Source: Halobacteriales archaeon SW_10_68_16 (GTDB lineage: Archaea; Halobacteriota; Halobacteria; Halobacteriales; Haloarculaceae). Taken from it: DNA of 26,278 nt. The notes beneath the pieces were generated by a model. That model was given only the letters and a program-made list of their open reading frames with translations. It did no database searches and had not been told where the DNA came from. The DNA lies in NCBI GenBank assembly GCA_003023485.1, contig PXSG01000110.1, positions 1,200-27,477 of the forward strand, given 5' to 3'. The position numbers were made by a program, and so were the translations under genes. How positions within the stretch are numbered: the stretch's first letter is position 1; each line of letters begins with the position of its first letter. Shown piece by piece: positions 7,739 through 15,604 of the stretch.

Positions 7739-7906
7739 GTGAGCGTCACCACGGACGACGGGACCCCGGCAGGAATCGAGGCCGCCTACGACGACCCCGA
7801 AGCGCCCAGCGAACTGACGCTGTTCACGGCCGACACCGACCGGGTTGCGACACGCTGGCTGACAGTCGACATCGAGCACGCCGTCGATCTCGCCGAGTGG
7901 GCCTGA
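7739..7906 (+). CDS. DUF7511-family mini-protein
   Basis: A 55-residue acidic protein starting with GTG and preceded by a strong AGGAGG ribosome-binding site. The core ELTLFTADTDRVATRWLTVD matches the small haloarchaeal DUF7511 family as I know it; no biochemical function is known to me. It follows the RCK protein gene within 20 bases, so it is probably in the same operon, and converges on rfcL with a 6-base gap. Confidence 0.78.
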   Translation: MSVTTDDGTPAGIEAAYDDPEAPSELTLFTADTDRVATRWLTVDIEHAVDLAEWA

Positions 7907-7912
7907 CAGCAC

Positions 7913-9379
7913 TCACACGAAGTCGGACAGCCCGGACTGTTCGGCGTCCTCGCTCTCCCGGTCGTCCTCGCCTGTCGTGGCTTCGTCGTCCTCGCCCGTC
8001 GTGGTCGCCTCATCCTCGGCCGCATCCGGGTCAGCTTGGGTCTCGCTGGCGGTGTCGTCACCGTCTTGCTCGCTCGTCTCTGCGAACGCCCCCTCGGTGC
8101 CCTCGGCAGCCAGTTCCTCGCGGAGACGGCGGGCGTCCTCGACGATGGACTGGACCTTGTTGGTGTCCTCGCCGCTGCCGGTGACGAAGGCGACGTGTTC
8201 GGCGTCGAGGTCGTACCGGGCGGCCATCGCGACGGTCAGTTCGCGGTTCTTGCAGTGGTGGGTCATCGCCGCCAGGTGGGGGACGATCTCCCGGCGGGCG
8301 GTCCCCGTCGAGGTGCCGCTGGCCTCGGCGACCGTGCGGGCGATGTAGTCGCGCTTGTCCCGCGTCCCCCGCGTCCGCCCGAGTTTCGACCAGTAACTGG
8401 GCGGGCCGTAGCGCGTCCACCCGCCCTTGGACTCGCGCCTGGCCGCGGCCACGCCGGCGGTCATGTTGTCGGCCGCGTACCGCCAGAAGGTGTAGTTCTG
8501 TGTCGCCCGGACGCGCCCCAGCCAGCGGTCAGCGGTGGCGAGGAAGTCGTAGGCGTCGGCCAGTTCCCCGCCGCGGTAGTCCTTGGGGACGTTGTCCTCG
8601 ATCCAGTTGATGAGGTCGTCGGGCGTCTCGTCGACGTCGTAGGACGCCTCCAGGGCCTCCCGGGCGTCGGCCTCCTTGATGACGGTGTCGAGGTACTCGA
8701 AAATCCCACGGGTGCGGTCGCGCTCGCCCGTCACGACGTCGTCGGCCGTGATCCGGTCCCGTCCCTCGGCCTGGGCCTGGAGGTCGTTGATCGCCCCCCG
8801 CAGGTCGCCGCTGTTCATCTCCGCGATGGCCTCCAGGGCGGCCTCCTCGAAGGCGATCTCCTCCTTCCGGCAGATGTCCCGGAGGACGGGCACGATCGAC
8901 CGCGCCGAGATGTCGCGGAACTCGATCTCCTGGCAGGCGTTCCGGAGGGCCTTGGACATCTCGTAGTAATCGTTGGCGATCAGGACGACCGGCTGGTCGG
9001 CGGATTTGACGATCTCCGTCACCGCGCGCGAGCCGCCGCGGTCGACGTTGCCATGGAAGTTGTCGGCCTCGTCGACGATGACGAGCTGGCGGTCGGCCCC
9101 GCCGAGGGTGGCGTTGCGCGAGGCTCTCCCGGCGAGGCGCTCGATGTCGTCTTTCGTCCGGGAGTCGCTCGCGTTGAGTTCGACCCGGTCCCATCCCAGG
9201 TCCGCGGCCAGCGCGTGGGCGGCCGAGGTCTTGCCCACGCCCGGCGACCCGTGGACGATGACCGCCTCGCGGTGGTCGTCCCAGGTCTCGGCCCACTCCC
9301 GGAAGTCGTCGCGTGCCGAGTCGTTGCCCCGCACCTCCGAGAGCGAGGACGGGCGGTACGTCTCCGTCCAGTCGGTCAC
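7913..9379 (-). CDS. rfcL: Replication factor C large subunit (clamp loader)
   Basis: A 488-residue AAA+ ATPase that loads the PCNA clamp together with RfcS. Start is GTG at 9379-9377: the protein then begins (M)TDWTETYRPSSL, matching the family, while upstream frame has no family character. Walker A is GSPGVGKT (residues 44-51), Walker B LVIVDEADN, sensor 1 VVLIANDYY. The final ~70 residues are an acidic E/D/T-rich tail with a 24-bp repeat. It ends in QSGLSDFV, a PIP-box-like peptide (Q-x-x-L-x-x-F) expected to dock on PCNA. The gene lies downstream of pssA on the same strand. Confidence 0.95.
   Translation of the reverse strand: MTDWTETYRPSSLSEVRGNDSARDDFREWAETWDDHREAVIVHGSPGVGKTSAAHALAADLGWDRVELNASDSRTKDDIERLAGRASRNATLGGADRQLVIVDEADNFHGNVDRGGSRAVTEIVKSADQPVVLIANDYYEMSKALRNACQEIEFRDISARSIVPVLRDICRKEEIAFEEAALEAIAEMNSGDLRGAINDLQAQAEGRDRITADDVVTGERDRTRGIFEYLDTVIKEADAREALEASYDVDETPDDLINWIEDNVPKDYRGGELADAYDFLATADRWLGRVRATQNYTFWRYAADNMTAGVAAARRESKGGWTRYGPPSYWSKLGRTRGTRDKRDYIARTVAEASGTSTGTARREIVPHLAAMTHHCKNRELTVAMAARYDLDAEHVAFVTGSGEDTNKVQSIVEDARRLREELAAEGTEGAFAETSEQDGDDTASETQADPDAAEDEATTTGEDDEATTGEDDRESEDAEQSGLSDFV
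7961..8008. repeat. 24-bp imperfect tandem repeat in the RfcL acidic tail
   Basis: Two adjacent units, 7961-7984 and 7985-8008, share GTCGTCCTCGCC and GTCGTGG around one T/C difference and diverge towards the end. In the protein they give the repeated acidic block EATTTGEDD then EATTGEDD. Unstructured charged tails of this kind often expand by slippage. Confidence 0.75.
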
Positions 9380-9611
9380 TAGTAGGGGGTTGTCGGGGCC
9401 GCGTTTAGTGGTTGCGGAGCCAGTCCCCGGCGATGAGTTCCACAGCCCCACACACCGCCGCGACCCGCGCCACCCTTCTTGTGCGTGGGGACCGACGTCG
9501 AGTGGCCCCCGAGCGACGAGTCCCAGGTCGGGCGTGGCCTCGTCGTCGTGGAGTGAACCGCCGGACGTTCCTCGGTGGGATCGATCCGGTAATGAACTAC
9601 AGCAATCCGTA
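9380..9611. other. Intergenic region between rfcL and pssA
   Basis: These 232 bases hold the upstream region of rfcL, and no gene could be supported. Short open frames on both strands (9412-9627 plus, 9379-9615 minus) have arginine-rich composition and no recognisable domain. The end next to pssA is lower in GC than its surroundings, which may reflect a regulatory site or pssA terminator. No tRNA-like fold was seen. Confidence 0.5.
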
Positions 9612-10316
9612 TCACTCCCCCCAGTAGAACCGGGGGGCGAGGAACATGTACGCGAGCGCCGCCGCGAGCAGTACCCGCGGGAACGCACGACCACCGACCC
9701 GCGGCGCGAGGATGGCGCCGGCCTGGACGACGCCCATCACCAGCGCGTCCCGTGGGGCGAGTTTGGGATAGGCGACCGGCGCGACCATCAGGACCGAGAG
9801 GACGACCCCGCCGGCCAAAAGGAGCGGGACGCTCGTCGCGCCAGCCAGGTAGCCGGCCGCGAGGATGGAGGCCGCGAGCGTGTTCTGGATGCCAGGGCGG
9901 TTCTCGCCCTCCTCAACGTAGACGGTGTAGAGGGCGGTCCGGACGAGCGAGAAGACGACGACGACTGCGGGCACGGCCGAGGCAGCGAGGACGGCCACGA
10001 TGCCGGGAGCGGGAGTGTCGGGTGGGAGCGCCAGGGAGATGGCCTCGAAGGTGGCGCCAAACAGGAACAGCGCGGGCGCGGCCCCGAAGGAGACGATGTC
10101 GGCCATCGAGTCGAGATAGGGGCCGACGTCCGTGCCGCCGCGCTTTCGGGCGATGATGCCGTCGAGTCCGTCGGCGACGGCCGCGAGCAACACCAGCCGG
10201 GCGGCCGGCGTCGGTCCGAGGGTGACCGCCGCGACCATCGCGACGACCCCCACCGCCGCGTTGCACAGCGTCATCACGTCCGCGAGGCCCAACCGCTCGC
10301 GCACCCGGAGCGACAT
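9612..10316 (-). CDS. pssA: Archaetidylserine synthase (CDP-alcohol phosphatidyltransferase)
   Basis: A 234-residue polytopic membrane protein. The CDP-alcohol phosphatidyltransferase motif is complete: ADGLDGIIARKRGG then GPYLDSMAD supplies the D-x2-D-G-x2-A-R...G-x3-D-x3-D metal ligands. About six to eight hydrophobic helices follow. Members of this haloarchaeal family make archaetidylserine from CDP-archaeol and serine; the family is linked to archaeosortase-dependent anchoring of PGF-CTERM proteins. It has its own TATA box and lies 35 bases downstream of the DUF457 gene. The symbol follows haloarchaeal usage; the acceptor specificity is inferred. Confidence 0.85.
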   Translation of the reverse strand: MSLRVRERLGLADVMTLCNAAVGVVAMVAAVTLGPTPAARLVLLAAVADGLDGIIARKRGGTDVGPYLDSMADIVSFGAAPALFLFGATFEAISLALPPDTPAPGIVAVLAASAVPAVVVVFSLVRTALYTVYVEEGENRPGIQNTLAASILAAGYLAGATSVPLLLAGGVVLSVLMVAPVAYPKLAPRDALVMGVVQAGAILAPRVGGRAFPRVLLAAALAYMFLAPRFYWGE

Positions 10317-10338
10317 ACTCGACTCCTCGGTTGGGGAC

Positions 10339-10344
10339 TATAAA
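10339..10344 (-). promoter_or_regulatory. pssA: TATA box of pssA
   Basis: TATAAA on the plus strand reads TTTATA on the minus strand, about 25 bases before the ATG at 10316. It sits in the 35-base gap after the DUF457 stop, giving pssA an independent, probably leaderless promoter. Confidence 0.7.
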
Positions 10345-10351
10345 GGGGTTG

Positions 10352-11008
10352 TCAGTCGTCGTCGGGCACTTCGAGCGGGATGGAGAGGCGTGCTGCCGTC
10401 ACGGCCGTGCCCACGACCAGCAAGAGGAGTTCCCAGCCCGCCCGCACGACCGGGAAGATCCGTTCCGGATTCCGCTCCTCGCCGCCCGGGTCGGGGTTGA
10501 CGCCGGTCGAGAGCGTGACCTCCTCGGTGCTCCCGCGGCCCTCGGCCCCGACGACCGACTCCTCGCCGCCGACGTCGACGAACGTCTGGACGATCCCCCG
10601 CTGGTCGGAGAGCACGAGCTTGCCATCGAGCGTGTAGAACTGGTCGTGGAGCGGCCAGAGCGGATTGACGACGCCGTTGACAAGATCGAGACCGACCGAC
10701 GAGACGGCGTAGGCCAGCACCGACACCCAGGCGATGCGCACGCCCCGGGCGCCCCACCTCCCCCCGATCAGCGAGCGGGGACGCACGGTCGTGTCGATCC
10801 ACAGCAGGAGTGCGAGCACGGCGGGGATGACGAAGTTGTGCAACAGCGCCCTGTGGCCGACGTCGGTTACCAGCGCGAGGAAGGCGTCGAGATCGGGGAC
10901 CGCCGTCACCCCGAGGACCACCAGCAGCGACCGGCGGTCGAAGACGGACCCGAGGAGCGCGGCCGCCAGCATCCCCGAGAAGGCGAGGTGGACGACGGTC
11001 CCCGGCAT
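10352..11008 (-). CDS. DUF457-family membrane-bound metal-dependent hydrolase
   Basis: A 218-residue protein from ATG 11008-11006; the longer frame upstream has no family character. MPGTVVHLAFSGMLAAALLG, AVPDLDAFLAL, GHRALLHNFVIP and SVGLDLVNGVVNPLWPL show the histidine/aspartate pattern of the YdjM/DUF457 membrane hydrolases (H near the N terminus, PDxD, HR...H, LD). About four to five membrane spans are visible, with a soluble loop between the last two. Substrate unknown. It is upstream of pssA on the same strand, so it may be co-transcribed with it. Confidence 0.85.
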   Translation of the reverse strand: MPGTVVHLAFSGMLAAALLGSVFDRRSLLVVLGVTAVPDLDAFLALVTDVGHRALLHNFVIPAVLALLLWIDTTVRPRSLIGGRWGARGVRIAWVSVLAYAVSSVGLDLVNGVVNPLWPLHDQFYTLDGKLVLSDQRGIVQTFVDVGGEESVVGAEGRGSTEEVTLSTGVNPDPGGEERNPERIFPVVRAGWELLLLVVGTAVTAARLSIPLEVPDDD

Positions 11009-11155
11009 ACCCGCGGATTCGCGAGCGTGGAAATCAGCCTTGCGGTCGTCGGCGGGACACCCGGCGGACGCAACGGTCGCCAGCCCCCTTCCGTACCACA
11101 GCCCCAGTCCTTCCAACGCAAAAGATTCAATGTTGCGGGCATTAATTGTTGGCAC

Positions 11156-11787
11156 ATGTACAGGAGAGGGCTGCTGGCAGGGACGGGAGCGACAATCGTA
11201 ACGGTTCTGGCAGGCTGTGGCGGGGATGGCGACGGTGGCGGCGAAACGCGGCCGAGACGCCCGCGGACACGGAGACAGCCACGCCCGCGGACACGGAGAC
11301 CCCCACACCCGGGACGACGTCATCGTTCACCCACGAACTCGACGAGGAGTTCACTGTCGGCGAGGGCGGGAACCGCCTCACCTACCGGATCCTGGATCTC
11401 ACCAGGGCCGACGAGATCGGGGATCAGATGAACGCCGATACGGCCGACGGGACGTTTCTGATCGTCACGCTGGAACTGACGAACCCACAGGACGACGAGA
11501 CCTCGTTTCCCAGGAAGAACTTCCGGGTGCGGACGGAGAACGCCTGGCAACGTTTCGACAGGCAACCCTCGGAGAAAATCGGCTCCGACGACCGCATCGA
11601 GGTCCCGTACATCGGCGACTCGACGCTCCCGGCGGGCGCCTCACAGACCGGCGCGGTCGCGTTCGACGTCGACCCGGGCAACACCTACCGGCTCTGGATC
11701 ACCCCGATCGGGGACGCCCAGACGCCCGAACACTTCCTCCCCATCGGCGATATCTCGGCGATCGAAGCGCTCGGCGGGGGCTACTGA
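11156..11787 (+). pseudogene. Tat lipoprotein with DUF4352-like domain, frameshifted
   Basis: From ATG 11156 the frame encodes MYRRGLLAGTGATIVTVLAG followed by CGGDGDGGGE: a twin-arginine signal with the lipobox LAGC, marking an exported lipid-anchored protein. Between about 11235 and 11255 coding character moves to another frame: a Thr/Pro/Glu linker, then a beta-rich domain (FTVGEGGNRLTYRILDL, TFLIVTLELTNPQDDETSF, then FDVDPGNTYRLWITPI) that resembles DUF4352 and ends at TGA 11787. One missing base (or two extra) would explain it. The halves clearly belong together, so this is either a recent pseudogene or a sequence error. Converges on ppsA. Confidence 0.8.
11257..11300 (+). repeat. 24-bp period repeat in the lipoprotein linker
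   Basis: ACGCCCGCGGACACGGAGAC occurs at 11257-11276 and again at 11281-11300. In the downstream frame it encodes the TPADTET repeat of a disordered cell-surface linker. It lies immediately after the frame break, so slippage here could have caused it. Confidence 0.85.
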
Positions 11788-11808
11788 ACGCGTTGCACGT
11801 GCGGCCGG

Positions 11809-14039
11809 TCACCGCACCGAATCGAGCAGCAGTTTCTGCTCGACGCGCTTGACCTCGTGTTGGACGTCGCGGACGGCGTCGATGTTGGCGCTGATGGAGG
11901 TGACCCCCTCCTCGACGAGGTGGCGGACCATCCGCGGTTTCGAGCCCGCTTGCCCGCAGATGCTCGTCGCCACGCCCTGCTCCCGGCAGGTCTCGATGAC
12001 GTCGTTGATGAGTTCGAGCACGGCGGGGTGGAGTTCGTCGTACCGGCCGGCGACGCGCTCGTTGTTCCGGTCGACAGCGAGGGTGTACTGGGTGAGGTCG
12101 TTGGTCCCGAACGAGGCGAAGTCGATGCCGGCCGCGGCCATCTCGTCGACACACAGCGCCGAGGCGGGCGTCTCGATCATCACGCCCCAGGAGCGCTTGT
12201 CGGTGTCGATGCCCGCCTCCCGCAACAGGTCGCGGGCCTGCAGGACGTCCTCGACGTCGTTGACCAGCGGGAACATGATCTCGACGTTGTCGTAGCCCAT
12301 GTCGTAGAGTTTCCGGAACGCCGCCAGTTCGTGGGCGAAGACGTCGGGCCGGTCGAGGCTGCGCCGGATGCCCCGATACCCGAGCATGGGGTTGTGTTCG
12401 GCGGGTTCGTCCGCGCCGCCCTCCATCTGGCGGAACTCGTCGGTCGGGGCGTCCAGCGTCCGGGCCCGGACCGGCCGGGGGTAGAACTCCTCGGCCACGC
12501 GCTGGACGCCGTCGACGATCTCCTCGACGTAGGCGTCGGCGCCGTGGTCCGCGATGTACCGATCGGGGGTCTTCCCCAGCGAGAGGATCATGTGCTCTAT
12601 CCGGAGCAGGCCGACGCCGTCAGCACCGGTCGCGGCCGCCCGCCCGGCCGCGTCGGGGATGGAGATGTTGACCTTCACCTCGGTGGCCGTCATCGGCTTG
12701 ACCGGCGTGTCCGGGCGGACCTCCTCGATGGCGTCGCGCTCGGCGGCCTCCTCGATCGATCGACGACCGCCGGCACGCCCAGTTCCCGCGAGACGATGGC
12801 GGCGTGGGAGGTCATCCCCCCCTCGTCGGTCACGATCCCGGCGGCGCGCTTCATCGCCGGCACCATGTCGGGTGTGGTCATCGCCGCGACGATGATGTCG
12901 CCCTCGCCGACCTTGTCCAGCTGGTCGAGTTTCTCGACGATGCTGACCTCGCCCGAGGCACGGCCGGGGCTCGCGCCCAGCCCCGAGAGGACGATCCGGT
13001 CCTCGTCCCCGTCGGCATCCTCCCCCTCGGAGAGCCCGCCGTTGGCGACGTTCCCCTCCTCGTCGCCGGTCGCGGCCGCGGCCCCCCCGCTCGTCGCGTC
13101 GTCGATGGTCGTGATCGGCCGGGACTGCAGCAGGCACACCTCGCCGTCGGCCATGGCCCACTCGACGTCCTGCGGGTCGCCGTAGTACGCCTCGATCTCC
13201 TCGCCGAGGTCGCGCAGGGCCGCGAGTTCCTCGTCCGAGAGGACCCGCTCCTTGCGCCTCTCCTCGGGGACTGCCCGCTCGACGGTCTCGCCCGTCTCCG
13301 GGTCGCGGACGTGCATCACCTTCTTCTCGGCGACAGAGACCTCCTTGACGTCGCCGGTGGCGCGGACGACGACGTAGTTGTCCGGCGTGACGGCCCCGGA
13401 GACGACCGCCTCGCCCAGGCCCCAGGCTGCCTCGACGGTCACCATCGGTGCACCCGTCGAGGGGTCGCTGGTGAACAGCACCCCGGACTTGTCGGCGTCG
13501 ACCATCTCCTGGACGACGACCGCGATGTCGACCGCCGCGTGGTCGAAGCCCCGCTCCTGGCGGTAGTAGATGGCCCGCTGGGTGAACAGGGAGGCCCAGC
13601 AGTCACGGACGCGTTCGAGGAGGGCCTCGCCGGTGACGTTGAGGTAGGTCTCCTGCTGGCCGGCAAACGAGGAGCCAGGAAGGTCTTCCGCCGTGGCCGA
13701 GGAGCGAACGGCGACCGAGGCGTCCTCGCCGATCTCCCGGTAGGCCGCCAGGATCTCCTCGCGAACAGCCTCGGGAAGGTCGGTCTCGCGGACGAGCGTC
13801 CCTGCGTGCTCGGCGGCCTCGGCGAGGGCCTTCGAGTCGTCGGTATCGACGTCGACGGCCTCGAAGAGCTCCTCGGCGATGCCGGCCTCCTCGATGAACG
13901 AGCGGTACGTGTCTGCCGTGACGACGAACGCGGGCGGGACGGGCAACCCCGCGGCGGTCATCTCGCCGAGCGAGGCGGCTTTCCCGCCGACCCGCTGCAG
14001 GTCGTCGGACCGGACGTCGTCCAGCCAGAGTACTCCCAT
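11809..14039 (-). pseudogene. ppsA: Phosphoenolpyruvate synthase, disrupted by deletion and frameshift
   Basis: PpsA makes PEP from pyruvate and ATP at the entry to gluconeogenesis. The N-terminal part (14039 to about 12760) starts MGVLWLDDVRSDDLQRVGGK and carries the PPDK_N ATP-grasp domain and the phosphohistidine motif GGMTSHAAIVSREL. The C-terminal part (about 12757 to 11809) has the PEP-binding barrel with GTNDLTQYTLAVDRNN and the catalytic cysteine in ATSICGQAGSKP. At 12752-12763 the frame changes right after GVPAVV, and about 26 residues of the swivelling domain expected there are missing. Both remaining parts are well conserved, so the event is recent or an artefact. Confidence 0.88.
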
Positions 14040-14061
14040 GTCCGTGCGAGGTAGGTACACA

Positions 14062-14071
14062 ACTATAGTAA
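14062..14071 (-). promoter_or_regulatory. ppsA: TATA box of ppsA
   Basis: On the minus strand TACTATAGTT is centred about 27 bases upstream of the ATG at 14039, the spacing of an archaeal leaderless promoter. The neighbourhood (GTTCATTACTATAG) is unusually AT-rich for this genome. Confidence 0.65.
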
Positions 14072-14107
14072 TGAACCTTCTGAACTCCGTCGGAGCGTCC
14101 GTCCACT

Positions 14108-15031
14108 TCAGAGTTCGAGGATATCGTCGTCCCCGGCCGGCGGGACCGTCACCCTCCCGTCGAGGGAGAGAACCGCCCGCCCGCCGACCCGGGGGCCGTC
14201 GGGGTCGACGTGGACCCGCCCCGGCCGGTCCAGGTAGTGGCCGCCTTCGACGACGGGTTCCGCGGCCTCGACGACCCCCTCCCGGACGAGGTGTGTCGCG
14301 ACGCCGGCCGCCACCCCCGGGACGACCGGCACCTCCGAGCCCGTTTCTCGCACCCACGAGCGGGCACTGCCGGCGCGCGAGGCGCTCGTATCGCGGGGGA
14401 CGAATGTCCGGGCGTGACAGGCGGTGTCGGCCGCGAGCGTGTCGAACGTGAACGGGCAGACGACGTCCACCCCGGCGAGTGCCCCGAGCGCCGCCGGGTC
14501 GGGTGTTGCGCTCCCGAGGTGTTCGAGGAAGTTCACCGGAACCGCCAGCGCCTCGACCCCGGCCGAGACCCGAAACGGCGGGAGGTCGGCCCCGACATCC
14601 CGGAGCGTTGCGCCGTCGATTCCCAGCGCGTCCGCGACGGCCCCGACGTCGACGTCCGCCGTCTGGGGGTCCGGTTCGTCGATGTCGACCCACGCGCGGC
14701 CGTCGCCAGCGACCGTCACGTCGAGGTCCGCGCCAGCGATAGTCAGCGTGAAGCCATCGTCATCCCCGTCGAGCCACCCACGCTCGGCCGCGACAGCAAT
14801 CGCGGCGACGGCGACCGCGTGCGGGTCGGCAGTTCCACGCGGGCCCACGGCACGCAGCGACTCGGGCGGGCTGTCGGTCGGGACCGTCGTGACAAGCGCG
14901 GCGAGTTCGCGAGCGACGGCGCGCACCTGCTCGTTCCCCAGGTCAGCCGCGTCGGGGAGGACGGCGACGGGGACGCCGCCGCCCGGGTCGGCGGCGAAGG
15001 CGTCCGCGAGGAGGACCTGTCGTGTGTCCAT
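14108..15031 (-). CDS. Degenerate PhzF-family protein
   Basis: A 307-residue protein from ATG 15031-15029; the frame continues upstream only as a shadow. It follows the PhzF/diaminopimelate-epimerase-like layout: MDTRQVLLADAFAADPGGG at the start, a middle VNFLEHLG, RTFVPRD, then GGHYLDRPGRVHVDPDGPRV and LSLDGRVTVP at the end. The motifs forming the active site in typical members are eroded: SETxF aligns with ALVTT, CGHAT with DPHAV, and EDPxTG with EVPVVPG. An isomerase activity is therefore unlikely. It also has about 15-19 extra residues around RDTSASRAGSARSWVRETG. It is divergent from the thioesterase gene across 57 bases. Confidence 0.75.
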   Translation of the reverse strand: MDTRQVLLADAFAADPGGGVPVAVLPDAADLGNEQVRAVARELAALVTTVPTDSPPESLRAVGPRGTADPHAVAVAAIAVAAERGWLDGDDDGFTLTIAGADLDVTVAGDGRAWVDIDEPDPQTADVDVGAVADALGIDGATLRDVGADLPPFRVSAGVEALAVPVNFLEHLGSATPDPAALGALAGVDVVCPFTFDTLAADTACHARTFVPRDTSASRAGSARSWVRETGSEVPVVPGVAAGVATHLVREGVVEAAEPVVEGGHYLDRPGRVHVDPDGPRVGGRAVLSLDGRVTVPPAGDDDILEL

Positions 15032-15054
15032 ACGCCGTGGGCGAGTCGCGGGCG

Positions 15055-15060
15055 TATAAA
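15055..15060. promoter_or_regulatory. TATA element in the 57-bp divergent promoter region
   Basis: TATAAA is the only AT-rich island between the PhzF-like gene (start 15031) and the thioesterase gene (start 15089). Its centre is about 27 bases from the first and 31 from the second, so it could serve either gene or both. Confidence 0.6.
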
Positions 15061-15088
15061 CCGTCGGGACGCAAAGGCCGAAAACAGG

Positions 15089-15547
15089 ATGCCCGACCTG
15101 ATGGACACCTACCTCGAGAACCGATGGATCGTCCAGCCCAACCACGCGAACACCCTCGACACCGCCCACGGGGGCAACGTCCTCAAGTGGATGGACGAGG
15201 TGGGTGCGATGAGCGCGATGCGCTTCTCGGGGGAGACATCCGTGACCGCCCACATGGACGAGGTGAACTTCAAACGTCCCATCCCGGTGGGCGATATCGC
15301 GCTCGTGAAGGGGTACGTCTACGCGACCGGGACGAGTAGCGTCCGGGTCCGGACGCGCGTCTCCCGCGAGGACCCCCGCGAGGGCCAGAAGGAACTCACC
15401 ACCGAGTCCTACATGGTGTTCGTCGCCATCGACGAGGACCGCGAGTCGACGCCGGTCCCCGAGCTGACGGTCTCGACCGAGCGCGGCGAGGCCCTGCGCG
15501 CCGAGGCGCTCACCGACGAGCCACACCAAGACGGTCGAGCGGAATAG
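15089..15547 (+). CDS. Hotdog-fold acyl-CoA thioesterase
   Basis: A 152-residue protein from ATG 15089; a second in-frame ATG lies four codons later and is the alternative start. NHANTLDTAHGGNVLKWMDE followed by VTAHMDEVNFKRPIPVGD is the helix-plus-sheet signature of the BACH/YciA branch of acyl-CoA hydrolases. The N-x6-H-GG segment and the aspartates belong to the active site. It would cleave acyl-CoA to free acid and CoA in the cytoplasm; chain-length preference cannot be read from sequence. Confidence 0.9.
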   Translation: MPDLMDTYLENRWIVQPNHANTLDTAHGGNVLKWMDEVGAMSAMRFSGETSVTAHMDEVNFKRPIPVGDIALVKGYVYATGTSSVRVRTRVSREDPREGQKELTTESYMVFVAIDEDRESTPVPELTVSTERGEALRAEALTDEPHQDGRAE

Positions 15548-15604
15548 TCGGCGGCCGTGACCGCCTTCCAAAGAGGCATACCGGTCGATACCCAAGCGCC
15601 GCTG

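Noticed and set aside
7724..8184. C-terminal extension of the RCK protein in the literal frame
   Set aside because: The extension is Arg/Pro-rich, overlaps DUF7511 and antisense rfcL, and starts exactly where tandem stops appear in the adjacent frame; treated as a frameshift consequence.
9412..9627. 71-residue plus-strand open frame between rfcL and pssA, and a similar one on the minus strand
   Set aside because: Arginine-rich composition, no domain, no promoter or ribosome-binding site; neither could be supported.
15557..15604. Upstream GTG start for GTP cyclohydrolase III
   Set aside because: The added 16 residues do not resemble the family, and the TATA-like site fits the GTG at 15605.
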